Positions 26,962 to 36,023 of a stretch of DNA of 64,000 nt are shown piece by piece (the first letter of the stretch is position 1; the number at the start of each line of letters is the position of its first letter). This stretch comes from Rhodopirellula sp. SM50. Lineage in GTDB: Bacteria; Planctomycetota; Planctomycetia; Pirellulales; Pirellulaceae. The translations under genes were made by a program, and so were the position numbers. The notes below the pieces were generated by a model. It was not told the origin of the DNA. It saw only the letters and a program-made list of their open reading frames with translations, and did not search any database. The stretch covers positions 46,512 through 110,511 of the forward strand of contig NZ_NTFY01000036.1 of NCBI RefSeq assembly GCF_002289565.1, written 5' to 3'.

Positions 26962-29900
26962 CTATTCGACAATCATCACCCCATTCATCACTTTCCAGTG
27001 TCCCGGGAACGTGCACAGGTAGGGGTAATGACCAGATTGTGCGGGGGCGCGGAAATAAACCGTAAAGGTCTCGCCCGGCAACACCACGTCGGTGTAGGCC
27101 AAGACATCGGTGGTTGAGGGGATGTAATGATGAAGGGCGGCTTCGGGATCCGAGATCGATCGGTCTGCCAAGATGCCCACACGCTCGATCGTCCCGGGTT
27201 TGGCCAAGGCCCAATTGTGCGGAACGACGTCGGGGTTGGAGAGCGTCAATGCGATCGGCTCGCCTGCTCGGACCCGAAACGATCGCGTCGCGTAGGACAG
27301 GTTGGTCCCGGTTTCCATCTCGATCTCGCGCGCCCCGGCAAGCTTCTTTCGATACGGGTTCGGCACGCTGCGGGTCGCCATCGCTAGGTCCGCGTGGATC
27401 GGATGCGGGGCGATCTTCTTGTCAATCGACAGGTAACCCGGGAAATCGGCGTAGGGCTTGTCGAGTTCATGAACCGTGATGAACAATTGATGAAACTGAT
27501 CAGGTGACGATTGCACGGACAGATGCAATTGATTCGCCCTCTGGAGTTCCGGTAGTTCGAGGAAGACGGTTCGGCGATCGGCAAGGACATGGGCGGACTC
27601 GATCGGCAGATGATCGTGCCCCCGCACGCCGGGGCGCCGCGTCGAAAACTCCGGGGAGCCATAGCCCGGACCGTAGCGATAGTTCCAAGTTTGTGCGAAG
27701 TGATTGCCGGGGTCGGTGACCGTCGCGGCGTCCAGGGGCATCGAAAACGAAATCGCAATTCCATTTTCATGGACGTGAAATCCGGTCGGCAGTTGGGCAT
27801 CGCCGCCGTCGAAACGCACGCGTTGGAAACAACCATCGTCGGGCGTGTAGGATCCCCAGCCTTGCATGCCGGTCACGTAGAGTTGGCCGTCGGTCGGGTT
27901 GAATCGTCCGCGGTGGACGCCCGAGCGGAACTCGCCGGGCAGCGGAACGATCGCAGCTTGGGCCTGTCCATTGACTTGGTCACGAAGGACCAGGAAATGC
28001 GAACCTGCGCCGAAGGAGAAGTGTAGCAATTGGCCGGACAGGGGACCCCAGGAATCACTTTCAACGAACACCTGGCCGCCGCTGGAATTGTCCAGTCCGC
28101 GCGGCAGATAGGCGAGCGGCAACTGCGGGGTTTGGCCGTCGCGGGGCCCGCCGTAGCCGTAGTGCGGCAGACGCTTGTTTTCGCGCGTCGAGGAGTCTGC
28201 GGTCTCGCCGGCAGACGTACCGTTGGGGACGGCGCAAATCATCGAAGCGGGAGTCCAGCTGCCTTCCGAGGCGGGAACGGTCACGGTGGAGTCGGGCAGC
28301 AAGCCGAGGCCATCGGGGTTGCGAAACCCGGTCGCGATCACGTCGGCCCGTTGTCCGTCCGGTGAAATGCGGACCAAGCCTTGGTTGCCTGACGCGATGT
28401 AAAAGTTTCCGTTGCGGTCACGTTGCAAGCCACAAATGAAATCGTGTCCGGCAGCCGACGTTTGATAAGCGTTGCTGAAGCATTCATAGTAATCCGCTTC
28501 GAAGTCGCCGTTCAGATCGTGCAGACGTGTGATCTGGTCGCGGCCCAGAACGAAGATTCCGTCCTGGTCGATCACGATGCCCAAGGCATGGTGCAGCCCG
28601 GACGCGAACCGTCGCCAAGTCGCTTTGGTCGAAGGGGATTCGATGTCGGTCACGCGCCAGACGTCGCCTTGCATCGTGCAAACCAGCGCGGAACCATCCG
28701 GCAAAAAGGCATGGCCGCCGCAGAACATCAAGGCGTTCCAAGGGTTTTCCAACGGCAAACCGATCGTGTCCACTGCGTAGGGTTTCGCCGTACCGAATCG
28801 GATTTCGGTTTCGATCGTTTGCGGCCATTGGGTCGGCGCGTTTTTTAGATGATGACGCAACGGATGTTCTTCGGCCGGCGCGACGACGCGAACGAAACGT
28901 CCGTTGTTTACATCGGGCGCGTCGAGGAACGTTTCTTCGCCGATGCGATAGGCAAACACGACTCGATCGCCGAGCCGGTAAAAGCCCAGGTATTGAAACG
29001 GCTGGTCGGGTTTCTGTTGCCGCGGTTGGCTGAGCAGTTCGCCGTCGATCTTCAACCCGTCCAAGAAGCCGTGCCGGTGCGAGGAGAACTTGACAAAGCC
29101 GCCGCGCCAAACGGCATCGTACGTCAACGTGTCGGGGTTGAAACAGGTTGCGAGTTCGCCGTTGTCGCCGAGACGCACGCAGACGCCGCGTGGGAGGGTC
29201 GTCTTGCCGACGCGGAACACACCGCACATCAGGCTGCCGAGTTCGGTCTGGTTCCATCGGTCGTTCGCCCAGGTGGTGTCATTTTGGTTTCCCCAGTGCC
29301 CCTGATCGCCGCCATCGAGCCCGGGGTACTCGGCCAGCAACGGCGGGACGGCGGGTTGTTGACGGAAGAAGTTCGCTTGTTTGGCGTAGAAGTCATACAC
29401 CCGATCGCGATTGACGTCGTGTTGCCAGCTGGGCCAATGTTCGGGGGCGAGCGGGCGTCGCTCGATCGGAAACTCCGCCGGTCCATGCGAGTGTGTCTGG
29501 GCGTGTGCGAGCAGCGTTTCCATCTCACCGCTCGGCAAGCCCTCCTCGGTCCCCAAGGCGAACAAGAATCGCAACAGACCGCTAAGGTCTTCGCTGGACA
29601 TCGCACCGGCCAAATTGTCGGGCATCAGTGTGCCGACCTCTCGCTGCAACGCGATCTCCTCGATCGGGATCGCAGTCTCGGTCGGTTGATTGGCCGAGGG
29701 ATCGCGAAGCACGAGTTCACGCTCGCCCTGGCGCACCAGATAGCCTTGGTGCGTCTGCCCGGAATCGTCCAGGACCAGGTGGGCGACGTATTCAGGTGGG
29801 ATGTGCCGTTTGGGCCACAGCACCGATTCGACCAGTTCCTCGGGTTTGCGTTGCTTGCCGATCGACGTCAACTCGGGACCGACGCTGCCGCCGTGGGGAC

Positions 29901-31506
29901 CGATGCGATGACAGGACAGGCACGCCGAGTTGGCATGGGCAAACGTCAGCAGGCCTCGATGTAGATCACCATCGGCACGGGCTTTGGCGACCAACGCGGA
30001 GACCAACTCGGGTGAGTAGTCTCGGTTTTTGACGTCCAGCCGCGCGGCGTCGTTCGGCGGTCCTTGCGCCCCGTCCCGCGGTGAAGTTTTCTCACTGCGC
30101 CACAACAGCAGCGTCGTGTCGTCTTGGGTGGCATCGATCACGGGATCGGCGGGAATGTCTCGCACGCCCTCGGAAATGCGGACCCAGTGGACTTGGCCGC
30201 GACAACCGATTCCTCCCTCGACCAATCGACCGATCGCCAACTTGTCCGCCCGGCCCTCGCGGCCGGTCGAGCGGATCGGCTGATCGGCCACCGGCTTGCC
30301 ATCGACCCGCAATCGCAATCGAGTCGACTGGTAAATCATCGTCACGGTATGGGGCTTGCCATCACAGATCATCGCCTGGGAATGGACGTGATCGGGTTGC
30401 ATCCCGGGCAGGTAGGCGGTGCAGTTGCCGGTGCCATTGTTAGAAAAAATCTCCCAATGGTCGCCCGAACGTTTGGTGTCGTTGGCGACGAGGATGTTGT
30501 ACCCGTTTGCATCGGGCAACGTGACGCGGCACTCGACGGTGATCGGCGGTCGTCGGAATTCCGGGCGGCCGTCGATCAATGTTCCGACGTTGTCGGATGC
30601 TCGCTTGGGGGGCGCTTTTTCGGGTGAATACGTACGGAGTGTAGGTTTGGGGCCGGCAGGCTGGCCATCGATTTGTGGCAGCAACCAATGCAACCCGTCC
30701 AGGTTGTCTTGCAGCCGAAGCTCCACGTCATCCTGCGTGTGACCGATCAGACCGACGGGGCCGTCGTAGCCGGAATCACGGATGGCGGCGAGCAGCTGGA
30801 CGTCGAATTCGCCTTCGCCCAGCGGCAAGATCTTCTGGCCGCGTTGATCACCGTCCCGGGTCATGCCGTTCAGATTCAGACACAGCAGGTAGGGCTTGAG
30901 TTGCGTGAGAACAGCAGCGAAGTCGTCGATGTGCCCGTGACCATGGTGCAGGTTGTAAACGATGCCGACATGGTGGGCGTCGTGATGCTCGCGCAGGTAG
31001 TCGCAGACCGCGATCATGTTCTCCGGTTCGCCGCCCCAGCCGCCGTGGTTGTACAGTCCAAGTTTGCTGCCCAGTTTGCGTGTCCGCTCGACCAGCGGCA
31101 GCAACCGGGACGCGGCGGTTTGGATACGTTCCGCTTGCGTCGCCCCTTCGATTGCACCGAGCATCTGCCAGATCTGCGGGCGCAAGCCGTGTTCTTGGAA
31201 CAGTTCCAGCGCCTCGTCGTGTGCGCCCCAAAATGCGAAGTATTCGATCCCGTGCTTCTTGTATTGCAGGATTTCTTCTTCGAACGTCGGTACATGTTCG
31301 GCACGCCAATCGTAGGCGACACGCCGCAATCCGAGCCGCTTGACCATCTCGGCACGCTCGGCCGGCCCGCGTTTTTGCGAGTCAAAGGGGACGATGCACC
31401 AGGCAACCAGATTTTCGTCGCGAAGATTGGCGGGCGTTTCGGCGAAACATTGCGTGGTGACAGCGACGCCGAGTAGGATCGTCAGCAGGACTCGTAGAGG
31501 GGCCAT
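26962..31506 (-). CDS. Secreted multidomain fusion: isomerase-like barrel, LamG, haem c, propeller, azurin-like copper domain
   Basis: This 1514-residue protein has a signal peptide (1-22). Residues about 25-285 resemble a xylose-isomerase-like TIM barrel (YDWRAEHVPTFEEEI, GLYNHGGWGGEPENMIAVCDY, GLIGHTQDD). About 305-480 form a LamG-like beta-sandwich. The PVC-type haem c domain has CLSCH at about 529 and a Met in TLMPDNLAG. A planctomycete segment (GDQGHWGNQNDTTW) follows, then a sorbosone-dehydrogenase-like propeller (about 900-1180: GDVWRVTDIE, GLHHALGIVID, GFRNPDGLGLLPD). The C-terminus is cupredoxin-like, with His in VPHNWAL (about 1430) and CTFPGHWKVM (about 1498) giving the type 1 copper ligands. 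It probably oxidises a sugar or polyol in the periplasm and passes electrons between haem and copper. That function is inference. Confidence 0.85.
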   Translation of the reverse strand: MAPLRVLLTILLGVAVTTQCFAETPANLRDENLVAWCIVPFDSQKRGPAERAEMVKRLGLRRVAYDWRAEHVPTFEEEILQYKKHGIEYFAFWGAHDEALELFQEHGLRPQIWQMLGAIEGATQAERIQTAASRLLPLVERTRKLGSKLGLYNHGGWGGEPENMIAVCDYLREHHDAHHVGIVYNLHHGHGHIDDFAAVLTQLKPYLLCLNLNGMTRDGDQRGQKILPLGEGEFDVQLLAAIRDSGYDGPVGLIGHTQDDVELRLQDNLDGLHWLLPQIDGQPAGPKPTLRTYSPEKAPPKRASDNVGTLIDGRPEFRRPPITVECRVTLPDANGYNILVANDTKRSGDHWEIFSNNGTGNCTAYLPGMQPDHVHSQAMICDGKPHTVTMIYQSTRLRLRVDGKPVADQPIRSTGREGRADKLAIGRLVEGGIGCRGQVHWVRISEGVRDIPADPVIDATQDDTTLLLWRSEKTSPRDGAQGPPNDAARLDVKNRDYSPELVSALVAKARADGDLHRGLLTFAHANSACLSCHRIGPHGGSVGPELTSIGKQRKPEELVESVLWPKRHIPPEYVAHLVLDDSGQTHQGYLVRQGERELVLRDPSANQPTETAIPIEEIALQREVGTLMPDNLAGAMSSEDLSGLLRFLFALGTEEGLPSGEMETLLAHAQTHSHGPAEFPIERRPLAPEHWPSWQHDVNRDRVYDFYAKQANFFRQQPAVPPLLAEYPGLDGGDQGHWGNQNDTTWANDRWNQTELGSLMCGVFRVGKTTLPRGVCVRLGDNGELATCFNPDTLTYDAVWRGGFVKFSSHRHGFLDGLKIDGELLSQPRQQKPDQPFQYLGFYRLGDRVVFAYRIGEETFLDAPDVNNGRFVRVVAPAEEHPLRHHLKNAPTQWPQTIETEIRFGTAKPYAVDTIGLPLENPWNALMFCGGHAFLPDGSALVCTMQGDVWRVTDIESPSTKATWRRFASGLHHALGIVIDQDGIFVLGRDQITRLHDLNGDFEADYYECFSNAYQTSAAGHDFICGLQRDRNGNFYIASGNQGLVRISPDGQRADVIATGFRNPDGLGLLPDSTVTVPASEGSWTPASMICAVPNGTSAGETADSSTRENKRLPHYGYGGPRDGQTPQLPLAYLPRGLDNSSGGQVFVESDSWGPLSGQLLHFSFGAGSHFLVLRDQVNGQAQAAIVPLPGEFRSGVHRGRFNPTDGQLYVTGMQGWGSYTPDDGCFQRVRFDGGDAQLPTGFHVHENGIAISFSMPLDAATVTDPGNHFAQTWNYRYGPGYGSPEFSTRRPGVRGHDHLPIESAHVLADRRTVFLELPELQRANQLHLSVQSSPDQFHQLFITVHELDKPYADFPGYLSIDKKIAPHPIHADLAMATRSVPNPYRKKLAGAREIEMETGTNLSYATRSFRVRAGEPIALTLSNPDVVPHNWALAKPGTIERVGILADRSISDPEAALHHYIPSTTDVLAYTDVVLPGETFTVYFRAPAQSGHYPYLCTFPGHWKVMNGVMIVE

Positions 31507-31713
31507 GGATGATTGAGTGTTGCGCAGTGTTGATGGCAGCCGTGTTGATGGCAGCCGTGTTGTTAACAGCCGTTTGGGTTTCGTTGGGGATATTGTAGAC
31601 CACGTCCTTTGTTGTGGCAGGCAGACGGTTTGATCGTCTGGGGCGACGGTCCATCGCAGGGCAGATAGACTGTGGCGGGACCGGATGATTCATTTCCTTT
31701 TTTTATTTGTTTT

Positions 31714-34698
31714 ATGAAGCGACAATTCACCACGTGGCTGGGATGCTTGTTTTTGTTCTCGATCGCGTTTGCACCCTCGAGCGTGTTGGCGGATCAGCGG
31801 CCGAATGTCGTCACGGTGTTCATCGACGACATGGGGTGGTCCGACCTCTCCTGTTACGGTGGGACGCGCGCACAGACAGGAAACATCGATGCATTAGCGG
31901 CCGAGGGACTGCGTTTCACCAATTTTTATGTCAACTCGCCGATTTGTTCGCCGTCGCGGGTCGCGCTGTCGACGGGGCAATATCCCCAACGCTGGCGGAT
32001 CAGTTCGTACCTGGCTGCGCGCAAGCTGAACCGCGATCGTGGCATGGCGCAGTGGCTGGATCCCCAAGCACCGGTGCTCGCCCGTCACTTGCAGCAATCG
32101 GGTTACGCGACCGGACACTTCGGCAAATGGCACATGGGCGGACAGCGCGATGTCGGTGAGGCGCCGCTGATCCAAGCCTATGGTTTTGACCGCAGTCTGA
32201 CCAATTTTGAAGGCTTGGGGCCGAGAGTGCTGCCGCTCAAAGACGCCTACCATGGCAAGCCGCCGCAAAAACATGACCTGGGATCGGCCGACCTGGGACG
32301 AGGGCCGATTCGTTGGGAAGACCGCTCGGTGGTGACGGCCGTGTTTGTTGAGCAAGCGGTTCAGTTCATCGATCAAGCACAATCCGATGGCAAGCCATTC
32401 TTCGTCAACGTTTGGCCCGACGATGTGCATTCGCCGTTCTTTCCGCCAGAAGTCCTCCGAGACAAAACGGACGAGTCCAAGCGGGCCCTTTACTACGCGG
32501 TGCTCGAGGCGATGGACCAACAACTTGCCAAGTTATTTGACCGCATTGGCAACGACAGTTCACTGCGTGAGAACACGCTGATCCTGGTCATGTCCGACAA
32601 TGGGCACGAAGAAGGCGCGGGGGCGTCGGATCCGCTACGTGGCGCCAAAACCTGGCTTTACGAAGGGGGCGTGCGATCGCCGTTGATTGTTTGGGGACCG
32701 GGACTGTTGGCCGAGGGTGTGGCCGGCACCACCAACCACGAATCCGTCCTCTGTGCCTTGGACGTCAATCGGTCGCTTTATTCTCTGACGCAAACCGATC
32801 CGCCGGACGGCGTCTCCTTCGATGGCCAGGATCTTTCAGCGACCTTGCTGGGGGATCAGCGGGAAAGCCGGAGCGAACCAATTTTCTGGCGACGCCCACC
32901 GGATCGTCCGGGGACGGCGCGTCAAGACAATCCGGATTTGGCCGTCCGCGACGGAAAGTGGAAGTTCTTGGTCAACTACGATGGCAGCGATCCACAGCTT
33001 TATAATCTTCAAACCGACACTTCGGAATCAAACAATCTCGCGAAGCAACATCCCGACGTCGCCGACCGTTTGCGGCGCTCGCTGGTGGACTGGAATGCGA
33101 CGATGCCCGTTGACGCGGGGGATCCGAACTGGTCGGGCCACCAACGCGTCGGTTCGGTTCCGGTTGATCAATTCGTCAACCCGATCGGTGAGGGCGCTGA
33201 TCCCTGGGTAACGCGTGATCCGAATCAGCCACGTTACCTCTGGTGCTTTTCTCACGGCAACCGGGCGATCTCGATTCAGGCCAGTGATCGATTGACGTCG
33301 ATGGGCAAGCCGAACATCGTTTGGACGGCGCCGCAGTCCGGCCCCTATTCGCGTGAGATCTGGGCGCCGGAACTGCACCACTTGGACGGTCATTGGTACG
33401 TCTACTTTGCGGCCTCCGATGGCCAGAACCGAAACCATCTGACGTATGTGCTGAAGTCCAAGGATCAGGACCCGCTGGGCGAGTACGAGCTGTTCGGCCC
33501 GTTGGCAACCGGTGACGGCCAGGACGGTGCTTCGCCCAACGTCTGGGCCATCGACATGACGGTGTTGACGCATGGCGAAAAACGCTACGCCGTTTGGTCG
33601 GGCTGGGATGCGCCGGGAACCGATCGACAGTACCTGTACATCGCCCCGCTCGCATCGCCGACCGAATTGGGCGGCCCGCGAGTCCGGCTGTGCGATAACG
33701 ACGACTACCGCTGGGAACTGACCGAACCCGGGCAATCCGGGCGTGGGTTGAATGAAGGCCCGCAGGTGTTTCAATCCAAAAACAAAACCTCAATCGTGTA
33801 CTCGTGCGGTGCCTCTTGGTTGCCGACATACAAATTGGGCATTTTGGAGTTTACCGGAGGCGATCCGCTGGATCCCGCTTCGTGGACCAAGCGAGACCAG
33901 CCATTGTTCGAGGGCACACGCGACGTCTATGGAGTCGGGCATTCGTGTTTTGTCCCATCGTTGGACGACCGCCAGTGGTGGCACGTGTTTCATGCCAAAC
34001 GAGATCGCAACCCCGGCTGGCGTCGCGCCGTTTACGTCCAGCCGATGAAGGTGGGGCGGCGGGGATTTCCGTTTCTGGAGTCTCCGATCCGGGCCGGCGA
34101 GTGGCTGGATCGGCCCTCCGGAGAAAAACCTCAAGAACTTGTGTTACCGATTCGTTTGTTCGGTGACGATGCGGGCGATGCGACCTGGTCTTTCTTTGGG
34201 CATCATCAGTTGATCGAAGTCGGGCCGGAGGGATTGCATCTGGGACGCGTTCCCCGTGATCCGATCAACGACTACCGCAGCGGAGAAAAAGTCGTGCTCG
34301 ATGATCCGTGCCCTGCAGATTGTGTCGCTGACGTGATGATCGACTTTCAAGGCGAAGCGAATGCTCGCGATGCCGGCGTTTTGTTTCGCTGCAGCGGTCC
34401 GGCGGTCGGTTTCGATGCCCAGCGTGGCTACTTTGCCGGGTTGATCCCGAAGACCGGGTTGGTGATCGTCGGCAAGATGAACGGATCCGCCTGGACCGAG
34501 CTCGCGCGGGCATCCACTCAGATCGATGTCGCGCAGCCCCAAGCGTTACGCGTCCAAATGAAGGGCAACCAGATCACGGTGACGCACAACGGCCGGCAAT
34601 GTGTTTCGCTCCTGGATGAAACCTATCGATCGGGCAGCGTGGGACTACGCGTCGTCGACACGCACGCCGTGTTCTCTGATTTCACGGTGAGCCACTAG
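31714..34698 (+). CDS. Secreted sulfatase-GH43 fusion enzyme
   Basis: This 994-residue protein has a signal peptide (1-26). The sulfatase core covers about 27-480: NVVTVFIDDMGWSD, maturation motif C78-S-P-S-R with VALSTG, GKWHMGG, PDDVHSPF and VMSDNGHEEG. A GH43-type five-bladed propeller follows at about 485-800. GADPWV (about 496) has the base Asp, AIDMTVL (about 613) the pKa-modulating Asp, and GLNEGPQVF (about 680) the acid Glu. EIWAPELHHLDGHWYVYFAA is characteristic. The last 185 residues form a LamG/DUF1080-like beta-sandwich (AGVLFRCSG, GSVGLRVVDTHAVFSDF). One polypeptide would thus desulfate a glycan and cleave arabinose- or xylose-type linkages. The ATG at 31714 opens the signal peptide. 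Its stop shares CTAG with the convergent gene. Confidence 0.9.
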   Translation: MKRQFTTWLGCLFLFSIAFAPSSVLADQRPNVVTVFIDDMGWSDLSCYGGTRAQTGNIDALAAEGLRFTNFYVNSPICSPSRVALSTGQYPQRWRISSYLAARKLNRDRGMAQWLDPQAPVLARHLQQSGYATGHFGKWHMGGQRDVGEAPLIQAYGFDRSLTNFEGLGPRVLPLKDAYHGKPPQKHDLGSADLGRGPIRWEDRSVVTAVFVEQAVQFIDQAQSDGKPFFVNVWPDDVHSPFFPPEVLRDKTDESKRALYYAVLEAMDQQLAKLFDRIGNDSSLRENTLILVMSDNGHEEGAGASDPLRGAKTWLYEGGVRSPLIVWGPGLLAEGVAGTTNHESVLCALDVNRSLYSLTQTDPPDGVSFDGQDLSATLLGDQRESRSEPIFWRRPPDRPGTARQDNPDLAVRDGKWKFLVNYDGSDPQLYNLQTDTSESNNLAKQHPDVADRLRRSLVDWNATMPVDAGDPNWSGHQRVGSVPVDQFVNPIGEGADPWVTRDPNQPRYLWCFSHGNRAISIQASDRLTSMGKPNIVWTAPQSGPYSREIWAPELHHLDGHWYVYFAASDGQNRNHLTYVLKSKDQDPLGEYELFGPLATGDGQDGASPNVWAIDMTVLTHGEKRYAVWSGWDAPGTDRQYLYIAPLASPTELGGPRVRLCDNDDYRWELTEPGQSGRGLNEGPQVFQSKNKTSIVYSCGASWLPTYKLGILEFTGGDPLDPASWTKRDQPLFEGTRDVYGVGHSCFVPSLDDRQWWHVFHAKRDRNPGWRRAVYVQPMKVGRRGFPFLESPIRAGEWLDRPSGEKPQELVLPIRLFGDDAGDATWSFFGHHQLIEVGPEGLHLGRVPRDPINDYRSGEKVVLDDPCPADCVADVMIDFQGEANARDAGVLFRCSGPAVGFDAQRGYFAGLIPKTGLVIVGKMNGSAWTELARASTQIDVAQPQALRVQMKGNQITVTHNGRQCVSLLDETYRSGSVGLRVVDTHAVFSDFTVSH

Positions 34699-36023
34699 CT
34701 GTGCCAGAAGGTTGAGGCTTTGGGGGCGGTGTAGGCGACGTCCAGGTGCGGGGTGTCGACCGGTTTTTCACCGGCGTGCAGGCTATCGACGCCGCCGATG
34801 ACCATCCCGGAGGTGAGCAGGTTGCGTTCGATCGGATACGGCGTTCTGCCTTCGATCATCGTCGTTTCGACATGGCGGACGAGCGGATTGAAAAAGTCGG
34901 CGGTGGTCGATCCGTGACCGGGCATGGGCAAGTACATTTGGCAGGAAACGAGCGTGTCGTCGGCGAGCATACCGGCGTAATTGAAGTCGCGAATCCCGGT
35001 CAGCAGCATGGTCGTCCGCAGCCCGTCGAGGTGCTCGATCAAGTAGCCCGTCGTCTGCGGCATGGTCTGACGCATCCAGTCGATCGACGGCACGTCGGTC
35101 GGAAACCCGCCTTCGACCGGCAGATTGTGACTGCGCGTGAGCGCGGCGACGACAAGCTGTCTGGTCCGTCGGCAATCATCCGATGCCAACCGGTCCCAAA
35201 GGTTGGCGTCCCGCAAGGCGTGGATTCGTTTGACGCCCGTTTCCCCTCCGCCGCGGCGCTCGGACATGCACTGGGCGGTTTCCAACGCATGGATGTCGTA
35301 ACTGTCGATGCCGCCATACGCCACGCAAACACTCTCTTTCAGCGCCGCACCGTAGGGCATGTCGATCGCGGGAAGACGTCGCGTGACGGGAAGCGAGGAC
35401 CCGGCGAGAAAGGGGAACCCCAGTCGGCGCGAATCGTCCACCATTTCGACGCATTGGCCCCAGTCCGTCGACAAGTGTTTGTCATTGAAGACCGGAACGC
35501 TACGTCCACTTTGCTGAAACACGTCGACGATGCGTTTAAACCAATCGTAGCGTGGATAGAGGTGTTGTCCTTTTTCGTTGCGTGGGTAATCGCCGTGTTC
35601 GCCGATCACGACCACACCGTCGACGGCCAAGGTTTCGCCGCCCAGCGTGAGGGCTTCTTCGATCGTCGGGAACAGCCGCAGGCCGTGGCGTTTGACCCGC
35701 TCGCGGCCAAGATCGTCGTCGGGAAACTGGTCGATGAACACCGACGCGACATCGACGCGTGGTCGTTGCCAGCCGCCGTTCCAACTGTATCCCAGCGTGT
35801 GGCGATCGAGAAAGTGTTGGGCGTGCGAATGCCGTCGAACGACGGTGCCCAGGAACGCGATCTTGGGACGCCGGCCGGTGATCGCCGGCGAGTCGGCCGC
35901 AACCGCCGGTTGTGGAGCGGCCATTCCGCGCGCGAAACCGAAGACGCCTAATCCGAACACCGTTTTCGTGCCGGAACGAGCCAGGAAATCGCGGCGGTCA
36001 ATCTTCCAGGGGTGTCGATTCAT
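34695..36023 (-). CDS. Tat-exported protein of unknown function
   Basis: This 442-residue protein has a twin-arginine signal (KIDRRDFLARSGTKTVFGLG, residues 7-26) ending near AVAADS. The mature part begins RPKIAFLGTVVRRHSHAQHF and has a VDGVVVIGEHGDYP segment, which recalls a Rossmann-like fold. It resembles uncharacterised planctomycete proteins rather than a family I can name. The ATG at 36023 was chosen because it starts just before the Tat motif. It lies 26 bases inside the end of the upstream MFS gene, so the two are probably translationally coupled. With the creatininase-family gene they form a three-gene operon, which suggests a shared but unknown substrate. Confidence 0.75.
   Translation of the reverse strand: MNRHPWKIDRRDFLARSGTKTVFGLGVFGFARGMAAPQPAVAADSPAITGRRPKIAFLGTVVRRHSHAQHFLDRHTLGYSWNGGWQRPRVDVASVFIDQFPDDDLGRERVKRHGLRLFPTIEEALTLGGETLAVDGVVVIGEHGDYPRNEKGQHLYPRYDWFKRIVDVFQQSGRSVPVFNDKHLSTDWGQCVEMVDDSRRLGFPFLAGSSLPVTRRLPAIDMPYGAALKESVCVAYGGIDSYDIHALETAQCMSERRGGGETGVKRIHALRDANLWDRLASDDCRRTRQLVVAALTRSHNLPVEGGFPTDVPSIDWMRQTMPQTTGYLIEHLDGLRTTMLLTGIRDFNYAGMLADDTLVSCQMYLPMPGHGSTTADFFNPLVRHVETTMIEGRTPYPIERNLLTSGMVIGGVDSLHAGEKPVDTPHLDVAYTAPKASTFWHS

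Noticed and set aside
34746..35951. 401-codon plus-strand frame opposite the Tat-exported protein
   Set aside because: The minus-strand gene has a clear Tat signal and operon context. The plus frame has neither.
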